DNA of 64,000 nt from RBG-16-64-43 sp964353865 (lineage in GTDB: Bacteria; Chloroflexota; Anaerolineae; Anaerolineales; RBG-16-64-43), in the NCBI GenBank assembly GCA_964353865.1, contig CAYGXJ010000078.1, forward strand, positions 1 through 64,000, given 5' to 3'. The stretch's first letter is position 1. Every line of letters begins with the position of its first letter. Below are positions 18,119 through 26,839 of this stretch, piece by piece. The position numbers were made by a program, and so were the translations under genes. A model generated the notes under the pieces. It had not been told where the DNA came from. It ran no database searches and worked only from the letters and a program-made list of their open reading frames with translations.

Positions 18119-21100
18119 ATGTCCTTTGTCCATCTGCACGTGCATTCTGAGTATTCACTGCTTGATGGGCAAGGCAAGGTTAGGCGGCTGGTGGCGCGGG
18201 CCAAGGAACTTAGCATGCCCGCGCTGGCGCTGACCGACCACGGCACGCTGTTCGGCGTGGTCGAGTTCTTCAACGCCGCCACTGCCGCGGGTGTCCGTCC
18301 GGTCATCGGGGTGGAGGCATACCTTGCCACCCGCGGCATGACCGAGAGGGACTCACGCATCGACCGCGATCCCTTCCATCTGTTGCTCCTGGCTGAAAAC
18401 GATACCGGCTACCGCAATCTCCTCATAATCGCCACCGCGGCACAACTCGAGGGCTTCTACTACAAACCCCGCATCGACCACGACTTCCTAGCCTCGCATT
18501 CCGAGGGTCTGATCTGCACCTCCGGCTGCCTAGCGGCGGAGTTGCCGCGCGCGCTGAATGAAGGCCGCGATGCCGAAGCCTCCCGCCTGCTGGATTGGTA
18601 TTTCGAGGTCTTCGGGCGTGACAGGTTCTTCCTCGAGCTGCAGCACCACGAGATCCCCGAGCTGCACGCGGTCAACCGGCGGCTGGTGGAACTGGCGCCC
18701 CGCTACCAGGCGAAGCTGGTGGCCACCAACGATGTGCATTACGTGATGCCCGAAGACAGCGCCGCCCACGACATCCTGCTCTGCATCCAAACGGGCGCTT
18801 TGGTCTCCGAGCCCAGCCGTATGCGCATGTCCGACGGCAGCTACTTTATGCGCAGCGAGGAGGAAATGCTGCGCCTCTTCGCGGAGGTCCCGCAGGCAGT
18901 CCATCAGACGCAGCTCATTGCCGAGCGCTGCCAGGTGGACCTTTCGTTCAAGGGCTATCACCTGCCATCCTTCCCCGTGCCTGCGGATCACACGCCGGCC
19001 AGTTATCTGCGCGCCTTGTGCGAGCAGGGTTTGCGCGGGCGCTTCGGCGAACGGGCGGCCGAGCCTGCCTTTGGCGAGCGGCTGGCCTACGAACTCGACA
19101 TCATCCACACCATGGGCTTCGATACTTATTTCCTCATTGTGTGGGATCTGTGCCGCTTCGCTCGGGAGCAGGGCATTTGGTACAACGCGCGCGGTTCGGC
19201 GGCCGGCTCGCTGGTGGCCTACGCGCTGAGTATCACGCTGGTCGACCCGCTCGAGCACGGGTTGATCTTCGAGCGCTTCCTTAACCCGGGGCGCGTCTCG
19301 ATGCCTGACATCGACCTCGACTTCCAAGACGATCAGCGGGCCCGTGTGCTGCAGTACGCGGCCGATCGCTACGGGCACGACAAGGTCGCACAGATCATCA
19401 CCTTCGGCACGATGGCCGCGCGCGCCGCGGTGCGCGACGTCGGGCGTGTGCTCGACATCCCGCTGTCGGAGGTCGACAAGGTCGCGAAGCTGATCCCGGC
19501 CATCCCGGGCAAGCCGGTCTTGCTGGGTGAGGCAGTGGAGGACGTGGCGGCGCTGAAGGAGCTGTACCAGAAGACCGACTACGTCCGCAACCTGGTGGAT
19601 ACGGCCGCCAAGCTGGAGGGCGTCGTGCGCAACGCCGGCACGCATGCCGCGGGCGTGGTGATTGCCGACCGCCCGCTCGTGGAGTACCTGCCGCTGCACC
19701 GCCCGACGCACGGCAGCCTGGAGGAGGGCCCGATCACCGTGGTGACCCAGTTCGAGATGCAATTCCTCGAACAACTGGGGCTGCTCAAAGTGGATTTCCT
19801 TGGCCTGGCCACCCTTACCTTGATGCAGCGCGCCTGTGCGCTGATCAGCGAGCGTCAGGGCATAGACCTCAATCTCGACAGCATCCCCACCGACGATCCG
19901 GCGATCTACGAACTCCTCGGACGCGGGGAGGTGGCGGGCGTGTTCCAGGTGGAAGGGTCGGGCATGCGCCGCTACCTGATGGAGATGAAGCCGACCGGGC
20001 TCGACAACGTCATTGCCATGATCGCCCTCTACCGCCCGGGCCCGATCGATTTCATTCCAACCTACATCCGCCGCATGCACGGCGAGGAGAAGATCGAATA
20101 CCGCCACCCGGCGCTCGAACCGATCCTGCGCGAAACCTACGGCATCCCGATTTACCAAGAGCAATTGATGCGCGCGGCGATCGAGATGGCCGGCTACAAA
20201 CCGAGCGAAGCCGACGACCTGCGCAAGGCCGTGGCCAAGAAGAAGGCCGAGTCCCTGCAAGCCCACCGCCAGCGATTTGTGGCAGGCTGCGAGCAGCGCA
20301 GCATTCCGCGCGCAACGGCCCAGGCCATCTATGACGACTGGGAGGGTTTCGCGCGCTATGGGTTCAACAAGGCCCACGCCGCCGACTACGGCGTGATCTG
20401 CGTCCAGACGGCCTATCTTAAAGCGCACTTCCCCGTGGAATTCATGACCGCGCTGCTATGTGTTAACCGCGGCGACAGCGAGAAGGTGGCGCTCTATATT
20501 GCCGATTGCCGGCGTATGGGCATCGACGTGCTACCTCCGGACATCAATCACGGCCAATGGGACTTCTCAATTGAAGAGCGCCCCGGCAGCCCGACGGCTA
20601 TTCGCTTTGGGTTGGGGGGGGTCAAGAACGTTGGTGAAGGCCCGGTGCTGGCAATCATCGAAGCGCGCGGATCCGAGCGGGCATTTGCGGGCGTGGACGA
20701 CTTCGCGCGGCGGGTCGACTTGCGGCGGGTCGGGCGACGCGCGCTGGAATCGCTCATCCGCGTCGGCGCACTGGATGCATTGGGCGATCGCCTCTCTCTC
20801 CTGGACGCCCTCGACCAATTGCTTTCGGTCTCTGCCCAGCACTTCCGCGCCGTGGAAAGCGGCCAGTTGAGTCTGTTTGCCGCCGGGCCCAGCGGTCCGA
20901 TCGAGGTCTTGCAGCTCCAGCCGTCGCGCAACCCGGTGCCGCAACGAACGGTGCTCGAGTGGGAGCGCGAGCTCCTGGGGCTCTATGTCAGCGATCATCC
21001 GCTCTCGCCGTACCTGGTGCAGTTGCAGCAGGCGGTTACGCATTTCTCGGCGGAGTGGAGCGAGGAACTGAACGGACAGCCGGTGCGGGTAGCCGGCCTG

Positions 21101-21934
21101 GTCACCCATATCCGCGGACACCAGACACGAACGGGCAAGCCGATGGCCTTTGTGACGCTGGAGGATCTGCAAGGGGCGATCGAAATCACGGTCTTCCCGA
21201 ACTTGTGGAACAAGGTCAAAGGCTGGCTGAAGACGAATGCCATCGCGCTGGTCGAGGGCAAAGCGGAGTATGTCGGGACCACGCCGCGCGTCCTGGCCGA
21301 CGCGATCTCCCCCGAACTTACACCGAGCGGATCGGTCAAACTAATGCGTCCGGCGGGTCGTGCAACACTGCCATCGCCGCCGGCCGTGCCCGCCGCTGCG
21401 CCCAGCGCGTCGCTCGGGCCAGAGGTGGCGGCGATGGACCCATCGAGCGAGCCGGATCCGGACTGGGACAACGTCCCGCCGCCCGAACCGTTGATTGAGG
21501 CCTTGCCCGGTACCGGCGGCGAGGGCCTGGCCTCGCCCTCTGCCACGCGGACTCCCATCGCCCACGCCTCTGGCACCGTGCTCGCCGTGGCAAGCGTTGA
21601 AGCCACGAAGCTGGCCGGCGCGCCGCTTCTGGCCCCGGCGCCTGCGCTTCGCCCGGGTCCCGCGCTCGCGCCCGCCGCGCCGCGCATGATCACCATCACT
21701 TTGCGCGAGACGGGCGACCGCCCGCGTGACGTTCGCCGCCTGCGCCACGTGCATGGTTTGTTGGCCAGCTACCCGGGTCAGGATCACTTCGCACTCAATA
21801 TTTTCGAGGGCAGTCGCGCCTGGCGCGTCGAATTTCCAAACGAAACCACCGGGTTCGGCGCCGAACTTGAATTGCGCCTGCGCGAGTTGCTGGGGCCGGA
21901 TTCGATCGAGATCTCTCCCTGGCGAGTCCAATAG
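18119..21934 (+). CDS. dnaE: DNA polymerase III alpha subunit
   Basis: This is the replicative polymerase catalytic subunit, 1271 residues. The PHP domain starts at HLHVHSEYS (residues 5-13). The palm carries PDIDLDFQDD, with D397 and D399, and D559 in LLKVDFLGL, matching the three catalytic aspartates. Finger and tau-binding regions follow (QEQLMRAAIEMAGY; GFNKAHAADYG), then an OB fold (VRVAGLVTHIRGHQTRTGKPMAFVTLED). Relatives are usually about 1150-1170 residues. The excess is a Pro/Ala-rich, low-complexity spacer around residues 1085-1185, before a last domain containing VHGLLASYPGQDHF. The start ATG follows an extended -10 box. Confidence 0.97.
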   Translation: MSFVHLHVHSEYSLLDGQGKVRRLVARAKELSMPALALTDHGTLFGVVEFFNAATAAGVRPVIGVEAYLATRGMTERDSRIDRDPFHLLLLAENDTGYRNLLIIATAAQLEGFYYKPRIDHDFLASHSEGLICTSGCLAAELPRALNEGRDAEASRLLDWYFEVFGRDRFFLELQHHEIPELHAVNRRLVELAPRYQAKLVATNDVHYVMPEDSAAHDILLCIQTGALVSEPSRMRMSDGSYFMRSEEEMLRLFAEVPQAVHQTQLIAERCQVDLSFKGYHLPSFPVPADHTPASYLRALCEQGLRGRFGERAAEPAFGERLAYELDIIHTMGFDTYFLIVWDLCRFAREQGIWYNARGSAAGSLVAYALSITLVDPLEHGLIFERFLNPGRVSMPDIDLDFQDDQRARVLQYAADRYGHDKVAQIITFGTMAARAAVRDVGRVLDIPLSEVDKVAKLIPAIPGKPVLLGEAVEDVAALKELYQKTDYVRNLVDTAAKLEGVVRNAGTHAAGVVIADRPLVEYLPLHRPTHGSLEEGPITVVTQFEMQFLEQLGLLKVDFLGLATLTLMQRACALISERQGIDLNLDSIPTDDPAIYELLGRGEVAGVFQVEGSGMRRYLMEMKPTGLDNVIAMIALYRPGPIDFIPTYIRRMHGEEKIEYRHPALEPILRETYGIPIYQEQLMRAAIEMAGYKPSEADDLRKAVAKKKAESLQAHRQRFVAGCEQRSIPRATAQAIYDDWEGFARYGFNKAHAADYGVICVQTAYLKAHFPVEFMTALLCVNRGDSEKVALYIADCRRMGIDVLPPDINHGQWDFSIEERPGSPTAIRFGLGGVKNVGEGPVLAIIEARGSERAFAGVDDFARRVDLRRVGRRALESLIRVGALDALGDRLSLLDALDQLLSVSAQHFRAVESGQLSLFAAGPSGPIEVLQLQPSRNPVPQRTVLEWERELLGLYVSDHPLSPYLVQLQQAVTHFSAEWSEELNGQPVRVAGLVTHIRGHQTRTGKPMAFVTLEDLQGAIEITVFPNLWNKVKGWLKTNAIALVEGKAEYVGTTPRVLADAISPELTPSGSVKLMRPAGRATLPSPPAVPAAAPSASLGPEVAAMDPSSEPDPDWDNVPPPEPLIEALPGTGGEGLASPSATRTPIAHASGTVLAVASVEATKLAGAPLLAPAPALRPGPALAPAAPRMITITLRETGDRPRDVRRLRHVHGLLASYPGQDHFALNIFEGSRAWRVEFPNETTGFGAELELRLRELLGPDSIEISPWRVQ

Positions 21935-22016
21935 CTCGGTTGCCGAGAATCCAGGATGCGCCCACTCCCCGCACCGGGAGTTCTTCGCGCGTCTGCGATA
22001 GGCTGCCTCTGCCAGG

Positions 22017-22022
22017 TATAAT
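22017..22022 (+). promoter_or_regulatory. -10 box for pfk
   Basis: TATAAT lies 61 bases before the pfk ATG, between the dnaE stop and the GAGGAGG ribosome site of pfk. Confidence 0.45.
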
Positions 22023-22082
22023 CACGACGCATTCGCGCGTGCCTCGCAGCCGCCATCATCCATTCATTCGAGGAGGACTCTC

Positions 22083-23243
22083 ATGCGCATTGGCATTCTT
22101 ACTGGTGGAGGCGATGTCCCGGGGTTGAATGTCGCCATCAAGGCCGTGGTGCTGGCGGCCGAGGAGATGGGCTGGGACGTTTTGGGGGTCCGCCGTGGGT
22201 GGGGGGGTCTGCTTAACTACAACCCGGCGGCTGACTCGCACACCAACACGGGGCTGGTGCTGCCCCTCACACGCGAAACGGTCCGCACGGTCGATCGCGA
22301 CGGGGGAACCTTCCTGCACACCTCGCGCACCAACCCGCAGAAGGTCAAGCCCAAGGACCTGCCCGAATTCCTTAGGAGCGAGTATCCGCTCAAGGAGGGC
22401 AAGACCACCGTGGACTGCACCGACCACACGCTGCGCGTGCTTTCCCATCTCAAGGTGGATGCATTGATCCCGATCGGCGGCGACGATACGCTTTCGTTTG
22501 CGGCCCGGCTGCACAAGGAAGGGGTCAAGGTCGTGGCCATCCCCAAGACGATGGACAACGACGTCTACGGCACCGACTACTGCATCGGGTTCAGCACCGC
22601 CGTCTCGCGCAGCGTTGAATTCATCCATGCTTTGCGCACGCCCAGCGGAAGCCACGAGCGGGTGCTGATGGTGGAGCTCTTCGGGCGCAACAGCGGCGAG
22701 ACGGCCCTCATCGCCGCCTACTTGGCGGATGCCGACCGCGCGCTCATCAGCGAAGTGCCGTTCGACGTCCAGCGCCTGGCGCCGATGGTCGTGGCGGACC
22801 GGCAGCGCAACCCCAGCCGCTATGCCGTGGTGGTCGTTTCCGAAGGGGCGAGCATGATCGGAGGCGAGATCGTCGAGACCGGCCAGGAGGATGCGTTCGG
22901 CCACAAGAAGCTGGGCGGCATCGGTCAGATGACGAGCGAAGCGCTCAAGAAGCTGACCGGCCTCGAATTCGTAAACCAGACACTGGCCTACCTGATGCGC
23001 GCCGGGCCGCCCGACTCTCTCGACCGCATGGTCGCGATCTCGTACGGCAACCTGGCAATGCAGCAAATGGCGCAGGGCAATTTCGGGCGCATGGTGGCCG
23101 TGCAGCAGGGCTGTTTCACCACCGTGCCCATCGACACGGCCATTCAGGGAAAGCGCCAAGTGGACGTGAAGGAGTTTTACGACGAGCAGGAATACCGACC
23201 GAAAGTGAAAGCGGTTGTTGGCAAGCCGATGTTCCTGTACTAA
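22083..23243 (+). CDS. pfp: 6-phosphofructokinase, predicted pyrophosphate-dependent
   Basis: The enzyme phosphorylates fructose 6-phosphate in glycolysis. The 386-residue protein has the PFKA-fold start GILTGGGDVPGLN. It also has two residues that mark pyrophosphate users: Asp in GGDDT (132-136), where ATP enzymes have GGDGS, and Lys in PKTMDND (154-160), where ATP enzymes have PGT. Further motifs are FSTAVSRSVEFI and MVELFGRNSG. On established knowledge of these positions the phosphoryl donor should be PPi and the reaction reversible. The ribosome site GAGGAGG precedes ATG 22083. Confidence 0.88.
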   Translation: MRIGILTGGGDVPGLNVAIKAVVLAAEEMGWDVLGVRRGWGGLLNYNPAADSHTNTGLVLPLTRETVRTVDRDGGTFLHTSRTNPQKVKPKDLPEFLRSEYPLKEGKTTVDCTDHTLRVLSHLKVDALIPIGGDDTLSFAARLHKEGVKVVAIPKTMDNDVYGTDYCIGFSTAVSRSVEFIHALRTPSGSHERVLMVELFGRNSGETALIAAYLADADRALISEVPFDVQRLAPMVVADRQRNPSRYAVVVVSEGASMIGGEIVETGQEDAFGHKKLGGIGQMTSEALKKLTGLEFVNQTLAYLMRAGPPDSLDRMVAISYGNLAMQQMAQGNFGRMVAVQQGCFTTVPIDTAIQGKRQVDVKEFYDEQEYRPKVKAVVGKPMFLY

Positions 23244-23251
23244 TGCAAATT

Positions 23252-23300
23252 GCGGAATGACCGGCGAGCCCGGAACCCGAGGCAGGTTTTGAGATTCCCA
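23252..23300. repeat. GGAATGAC...GAGATTCC-type repeat fragment
   Basis: GCGGAATGACCGGCGAGCC...TTTTGAGATTCCC matches the shape of the intergenic repeats near 15400, 28165 and 48240. It lies directly after pfk. Confidence 0.45.
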
Positions 23301-23329
23301 GCGGCACTCTCTTCCGCACGAGGTGGGCC

Positions 23330-23734
23330 ATGACACCGACGCAGGCCGTCGCGAGCCGCGAACGCCCGACATTCAGCCTGTTGGCCATTGTGACCCTTGG
23401 GTTTGTGGCCGGCATGTGGATGGCCTGGCAAGGATTGGTCACCCGCCTGACGGGCAGTGTGCCCTTCGCGTTTGGGGGGCAGGAACTATGGGTCACGCTG
23501 GCCGCCGCAGGGGGCCTTTCTCCTGCCGCATTCGACTGGCCGCTTGTGATTGTTGGCACCTCGTGGTGGGGCGCCACATTGGGGTTGTGGATGCGCAACA
23601 AGTGGGGCTGGCCGGTGACGCTGATCCTGGGGTCGCTCTCGCTCCTGCATCTGTGGGTGGTCACCCTCATGGCCGCCGCCGTGCTCGGGCTGCTGTTCTT
23701 GCCTGCGGTGCGCCGATGGGGACGCGGCGAATAG
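23330..23734 (+). CDS. Small integral membrane protein
   Basis: The protein is not recognised. It has 134 residues and about three to four hydrophobic helices: LLAIVTLGFVAGMWMAW, a weak central segment, PLVIVGTSWWGATLGLW, and a last pair around VTLILGSLSLLHLWVVTLMAAAVLGLLFL. The ribosome site GAGGTGG precedes ATG 23330. Its end overlaps the deacetylase lipoprotein start by 19 bases, so the two are probably co-translated and may work together at the membrane. Confidence 0.65.
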   Translation: MTPTQAVASRERPTFSLLAIVTLGFVAGMWMAWQGLVTRLTGSVPFAFGGQELWVTLAAAGGLSPAAFDWPLVIVGTSWWGATLGLWMRNKWGWPVTLILGSLSLLHLWVVTLMAAAVLGLLFLPAVRRWGRGE

Positions 23735-24876
23735 CCTCTCCTCGGGCTCTGCCCGCTTCGTTTGGCGTCGCCATTCTCGTCGGCGCGCTCATCGCAGGCT
23801 GCGGCCGGCCCGGCGCGAGCGTGCCCGCAACGGAAACCCTAGCACAGCCTGCCACCTTGACGGCTGCCCACGCATCGCCCACCCCGAGCGCGGTTCCAAC
23901 TTCCACAGCAACGCCGCTGCCCACAGCGGTGCCGACGCCAAGCGCGACTCCGCCTGTTCTCACCACCTTCACCACTTCACGCTTGTTGCGCGGCGTGCAG
24001 CCGGCCGCGTATATCGCCAACACCTGCGCTTACTTGCGAGCGCGGTGGGATCCGGCCCGCAGCGCACCCGGAACGCTCATCCTGCCGGTGGCCTTTCATG
24101 GGGTGAGCACCGCCGGCAACCGCGGGCCGGGCGATACCACTACGCCGGTGGAGGACTTGCAGGCCAGCGTCTACTGGGCCAATCAGCTGGGCTTTGCCAC
24201 GGTCACCATTACCCAGGCCGCCGACTTCCTCGAGAGCAACGCCTCCATCCCGCGCCTCTCGATGGTGTGGATCGTCGATGACCGCAATGCCGGCACGGTC
24301 GAGGGCCACATGATGCCGGTCATGATCGCCAATAACTGGACCATGTCGATGGCCTGGCCGATCGGCGACACGGACCTCCGTGCGGGATTGTGGCAACGGG
24401 CCGAGGCGTTGGCGGCGACGGGGCGGGTCGAGTTTCAGGCCCACGGCTATGAGCACAACCTGACGATCCACCCCACCTCCTCCGATGCGTACGTCCACAA
24501 CGAGATCTTCGGCCCGCTTCCAATTCTCGAGAAGCATTTCGGGCGTTTGCCGGTGGCGTTTGTCTGGCCAGGTGGCAACTTCACGACACCCGCCGCACGA
24601 CTCGTGCGAGAGGCCGGCTACCGCCTGGCCTTCACCTTCAGCGCGCGCGGCCCGCTTATGTTCAATTGGATTCCGCTGAACGACAAGGAGCGCGAGGTGG
24701 GAGATCCGCTGATGGTCCTGCCGCGCGAATGGGGCTACCCCGGACTTGTCGCCCAGTTGCGCAAGGCGGCCGAGATCAGCCAGGCGGCGCACGAATTTGC
24801 CCTCGCCAACTACGACACCGAGGCCGCCTACTACCGATCCGCTTGTGGCGGCGAGCTTCCCGAACCCGCTCAATAA
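23716..24876 (+). CDS. Polysaccharide deacetylase-fold lipoprotein
   Basis: The product (386 residues) begins with a lipoprotein signal ending in GALIAGC. A Thr/Pro-rich spacer (residues 45-85) and a carbohydrate esterase 4/NodB-like barrel follow: GTLILPVAFHGVS, LSMVWIVDDRNAGTVEGHMMPVMIANNWTMSMAW, VEFQAHGYEHNLTIH and FVWPGGNFTTPAARLVREAGYRLAFTF. The usual TFDDG aspartate pair appears as VDDRN and the HxxxH zinc pair as HGYEH, so metal binding is plausible. It is likely anchored outside the cell membrane and acts on an N-acetylated polymer. ATG 23716 lies inside the end of the upstream gene. Confidence 0.75.
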   Translation: MGTRRIASPRALPASFGVAILVGALIAGCGRPGASVPATETLAQPATLTAAHASPTPSAVPTSTATPLPTAVPTPSATPPVLTTFTTSRLLRGVQPAAYIANTCAYLRARWDPARSAPGTLILPVAFHGVSTAGNRGPGDTTTPVEDLQASVYWANQLGFATVTITQAADFLESNASIPRLSMVWIVDDRNAGTVEGHMMPVMIANNWTMSMAWPIGDTDLRAGLWQRAEALAATGRVEFQAHGYEHNLTIHPTSSDAYVHNEIFGPLPILEKHFGRLPVAFVWPGGNFTTPAARLVREAGYRLAFTFSARGPLMFNWIPLNDKEREVGDPLMVLPREWGYPGLVAQLRKAAEISQAAHEFALANYDTEAAYYRSACGGELPEPAQ

Positions 24877-25044
24877 CCTGCGCCGCCCGCGCATCATCCG
24901 ATGGCGAGATGTCGAATTCGGACATGAAGGGCCATGGTGGGCGACAGGTTGTTGTAAGCCAGCACGCCGGCTCCGGCGGAGTGCAACCCCTCCGCGGGCG
25001 AAGCGTATATCAACTGTGGAAGCGGCCGGGCAGGCGCACACGGG

Positions 25045-25072
25045 TTGCGCTTCACCGCGACTGCCATATAAT
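25045..25072 (+). promoter_or_regulatory. Promoter for the SPFH gene pair
   Basis: TTGCGC (25045-25050) and TATAAT (25067-25072) are separated by 16 bases, 56 bases before the first gene of the pair. Confidence 0.55.
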
Positions 25073-25127
25073 TGCCTACACGACCTGCGCCGCTGTGGCG
25101 CCGGGCCACCAGGCAAGGAGATGAAGC

Positions 25128-25646
25128 ATGACTGATCTCGTTTCCAAAATCAAGGGCGCCCGCAACTTCTTTGAGAAGATCGTCGCCGTGATCCCTGGCT
25201 TCAAGGGCTACGTCGAGCGCTCGAACCGGCGCGATGCCGATAAGCTGCTGCGCACGACGGTGGCCAGCCGCTATGAGGAGCAGTGGTCGCGCATTTCGGA
25301 ACTGCAGCGCCAGCTCGTAGCCCAGGGGCAGATCGAGTCGCTCGACGACCTGGAGGCCTCTGTCATGAAGCTGCGCGCGCTCGTGGATCGTGTGCGCCAC
25401 GCGGCCTACGGCTACTCCGGTTTCTTCGATGCGGTCAAGGTGAACGAGGCCGAGCTCGACACGCTGTATCAATACGACAGCACCCTGCTCGACAAGGTGG
25501 CCCAGGTCTCCAGTGCGGTCGACAACGTGGCCTCCTCCATCGGGGGCGAGGGGCTGCCGGCGGCCGTTCGCAATCTGACGGCCTTGGCGCAGGAATGCAT
25601 CGATCTGTTCGACCGCCGGGGCGAGGTGATCCTGACCTCCGGCTAA
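25128..25646 (+). CDS. Conserved hypothetical helical protein paired with an SPFH protein
   Basis: The function is unknown. The 172-residue protein looks almost wholly alpha-helical and cytoplasmic: a basic N-terminus (MTDLVSKIKGARNFFEKIV), heptad-like stretches around residues 45-95 (SRYEEQWSRISELQRQLVAQ) and a C-terminal helix ending in ECIDLFDRRGEVI. No catalytic motif or membrane segment is seen. The ribosome site AAGGAG precedes ATG 25128. It shares a promoter with the SPFH gene 72 bases downstream, which suggests a role in the same membrane- or phage-shock-like process. Confidence 0.65.
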   Translation: MTDLVSKIKGARNFFEKIVAVIPGFKGYVERSNRRDADKLLRTTVASRYEEQWSRISELQRQLVAQGQIESLDDLEASVMKLRALVDRVRHAAYGYSGFFDAVKVNEAELDTLYQYDSTLLDKVAQVSSAVDNVASSIGGEGLPAAVRNLTALAQECIDLFDRRGEVILTSG

Positions 25647-25718
25647 CGGCCGGCCAGGCGCCATCCGCCACAACGCGCCGCCCGTTGAGGCGCCGCTCAG
25701 CATCACGGAGAGAAACAC

Positions 25719-26750
25719 ATGGCTAGAATTTTCGATGTGATCGAATACCCGATCGAAATGAAGGACGAGATCGTCCATCGCTTTCCCGAGACCGGGTTCG
25801 GCGATTTCCGCATCGGCTCGCAGGTGATCGTGCGCGAGTCGCAGGCGGCGGTGTTCTTCCGCGACGGCAAGGCGCTGGATGTCTTCCTCGCCGGGCGGCA
25901 CACCATCTCCACCGCTAACATCCCGTACCTGATCGATCTGATCGGCAAGGCCTTCAACGAGCGCACGCCTTTCACGGCGGAGGTGTACTTCGTCTCGTTG
26001 CGCGAGTTCACCAACGAGAAGTGGGGCACCCCGCAGCCGATCATCGTGCGCAACCCCGGCATGGGCCTGGGCGTGGCGCTCATGCAGGGCTTCGGCTCCT
26101 ACTCCTACCAGGTCCACGACCCGCAGCAGTTCGTCACCCAAATCGTGGGCGCCACCGGCACCTACGCCACGAGCGAGATCCAGAGCCGGCTGCGCGCCAT
26201 TCTGCTCTCGAAGCTGCAGGATATGCTCGGCGAGGTGGGGGCCAAGAAGTCGGTGCCCGAACTCATCGGGCTGACCGAGGAACTCGGCGCCGGTGTGCGC
26301 GCCAAGGGACAGGACGACTTCCGCGCGGTGGGGCTGACGCTGAAGACCTTCTACATCGAGAATCTCAAGCCCTCCGACAAGAGCGCCGAAGAACTACGGG
26401 CGATGGGCATGCTCGACATGGCAACCTACACTCAGTTGCAGGCGGCGGATGCGATGCGCGAAGCGGCGCGCAACCCGCAGGGCGGGGCCGGGCTTACCGC
26501 CGGCATCGGGGCTGGCATGTCGATCGGCCAGGTGATGGGCCAGGCACTGCAGGGCGGGGCGGCCGGTGTGGCCGGCGCCGCGGCGGGAGCCATGCCGGAT
26601 GTGATGACGGTTTCGGACGCGGCCGGGCTGCTCAAGGTGGGTGAAGAAGATGTGCTTGCACTGATCACCGCCGGCGAGCTCAAGGCCAAGAAGATCGGGT
26701 CGACCTACCGCATTGCCAAGACCGCCCTCGAAGAGTATCTGAAGAAGTAG
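25719..26750 (+). CDS. SPFH/band-7 domain protein with C-terminal excisionase-like HTH
   Basis: Residues 1-235 match the SPFH (stomatin/prohibitin-like, YdjI type) domain: DEIVHRFPETGFGDFRIGSQVIVRESQAAVFFRDGKALD, the AGRHTIST turn and a long helix AEELRAMGMLDMATYTQLQAADAMREAA. A Gly/Ala-rich hinge of about 55 residues follows. The last 50 residues (VSDAAGLLKVGEEDVLALITAGELKAKKIG) form a helix-turn-helix of the excisionase/MerR-like class. Many relatives end in a zinc ribbon instead. The family forms oligomers at membranes or with polymers; the DNA-binding-type tail is unexpected. It forms an operon with the upstream helical protein. ATG 25719 follows GGAGAG. Confidence 0.82.
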   Translation: MARIFDVIEYPIEMKDEIVHRFPETGFGDFRIGSQVIVRESQAAVFFRDGKALDVFLAGRHTISTANIPYLIDLIGKAFNERTPFTAEVYFVSLREFTNEKWGTPQPIIVRNPGMGLGVALMQGFGSYSYQVHDPQQFVTQIVGATGTYATSEIQSRLRAILLSKLQDMLGEVGAKKSVPELIGLTEELGAGVRAKGQDDFRAVGLTLKTFYIENLKPSDKSAEELRAMGMLDMATYTQLQAADAMREAARNPQGGAGLTAGIGAGMSIGQVMGQALQGGAAGVAGAAAGAMPDVMTVSDAAGLLKVGEEDVLALITAGELKAKKIGSTYRIAKTALEEYLKK

Positions 26751-26769
26751 CCGCTCCACGCAAGCCACG

Positions 26770-26799
26770 GTCAAGGGGCCTCGCCGCCCCTTGACTTTT
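26770..26799 (+). terminator. Terminator after the SPFH gene
   Basis: GTCAAGGGG (26770-26778) pairs exactly with CCCCTTGAC (26787-26795), followed by TTTTC. Its 3' arm doubles as the -35 box of the arsR promoter. Confidence 0.75.
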
Positions 26800-26827
26800 C
26801 GGTCATATATCGTATAATTACGATATA
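26791..26827 (+). promoter_or_regulatory. arsR-arsM promoter with overlapping ArsR operator
   Basis: TTGACT (26791-26796) and TATAAT (26813-26818) are 16 bases apart. A perfect inverted repeat, TATATCGTA (26806-26814) and TACGATATA (26819-26827) around TAAT, covers the -10 box. A repressor bound there would block polymerase, as expected for an autoregulated ArsR-family operon. Confidence 0.85.
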
Positions 26828-26839
26828 GAGGCGAAGCCA

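Noticed and set aside
24877..25127. Small RNA or gene between the deacetylase and SPFH genes
   Set aside because: Only a promoter (25045-25072) and ribosome site are evident; no stable conserved hairpin or coding frame was found.
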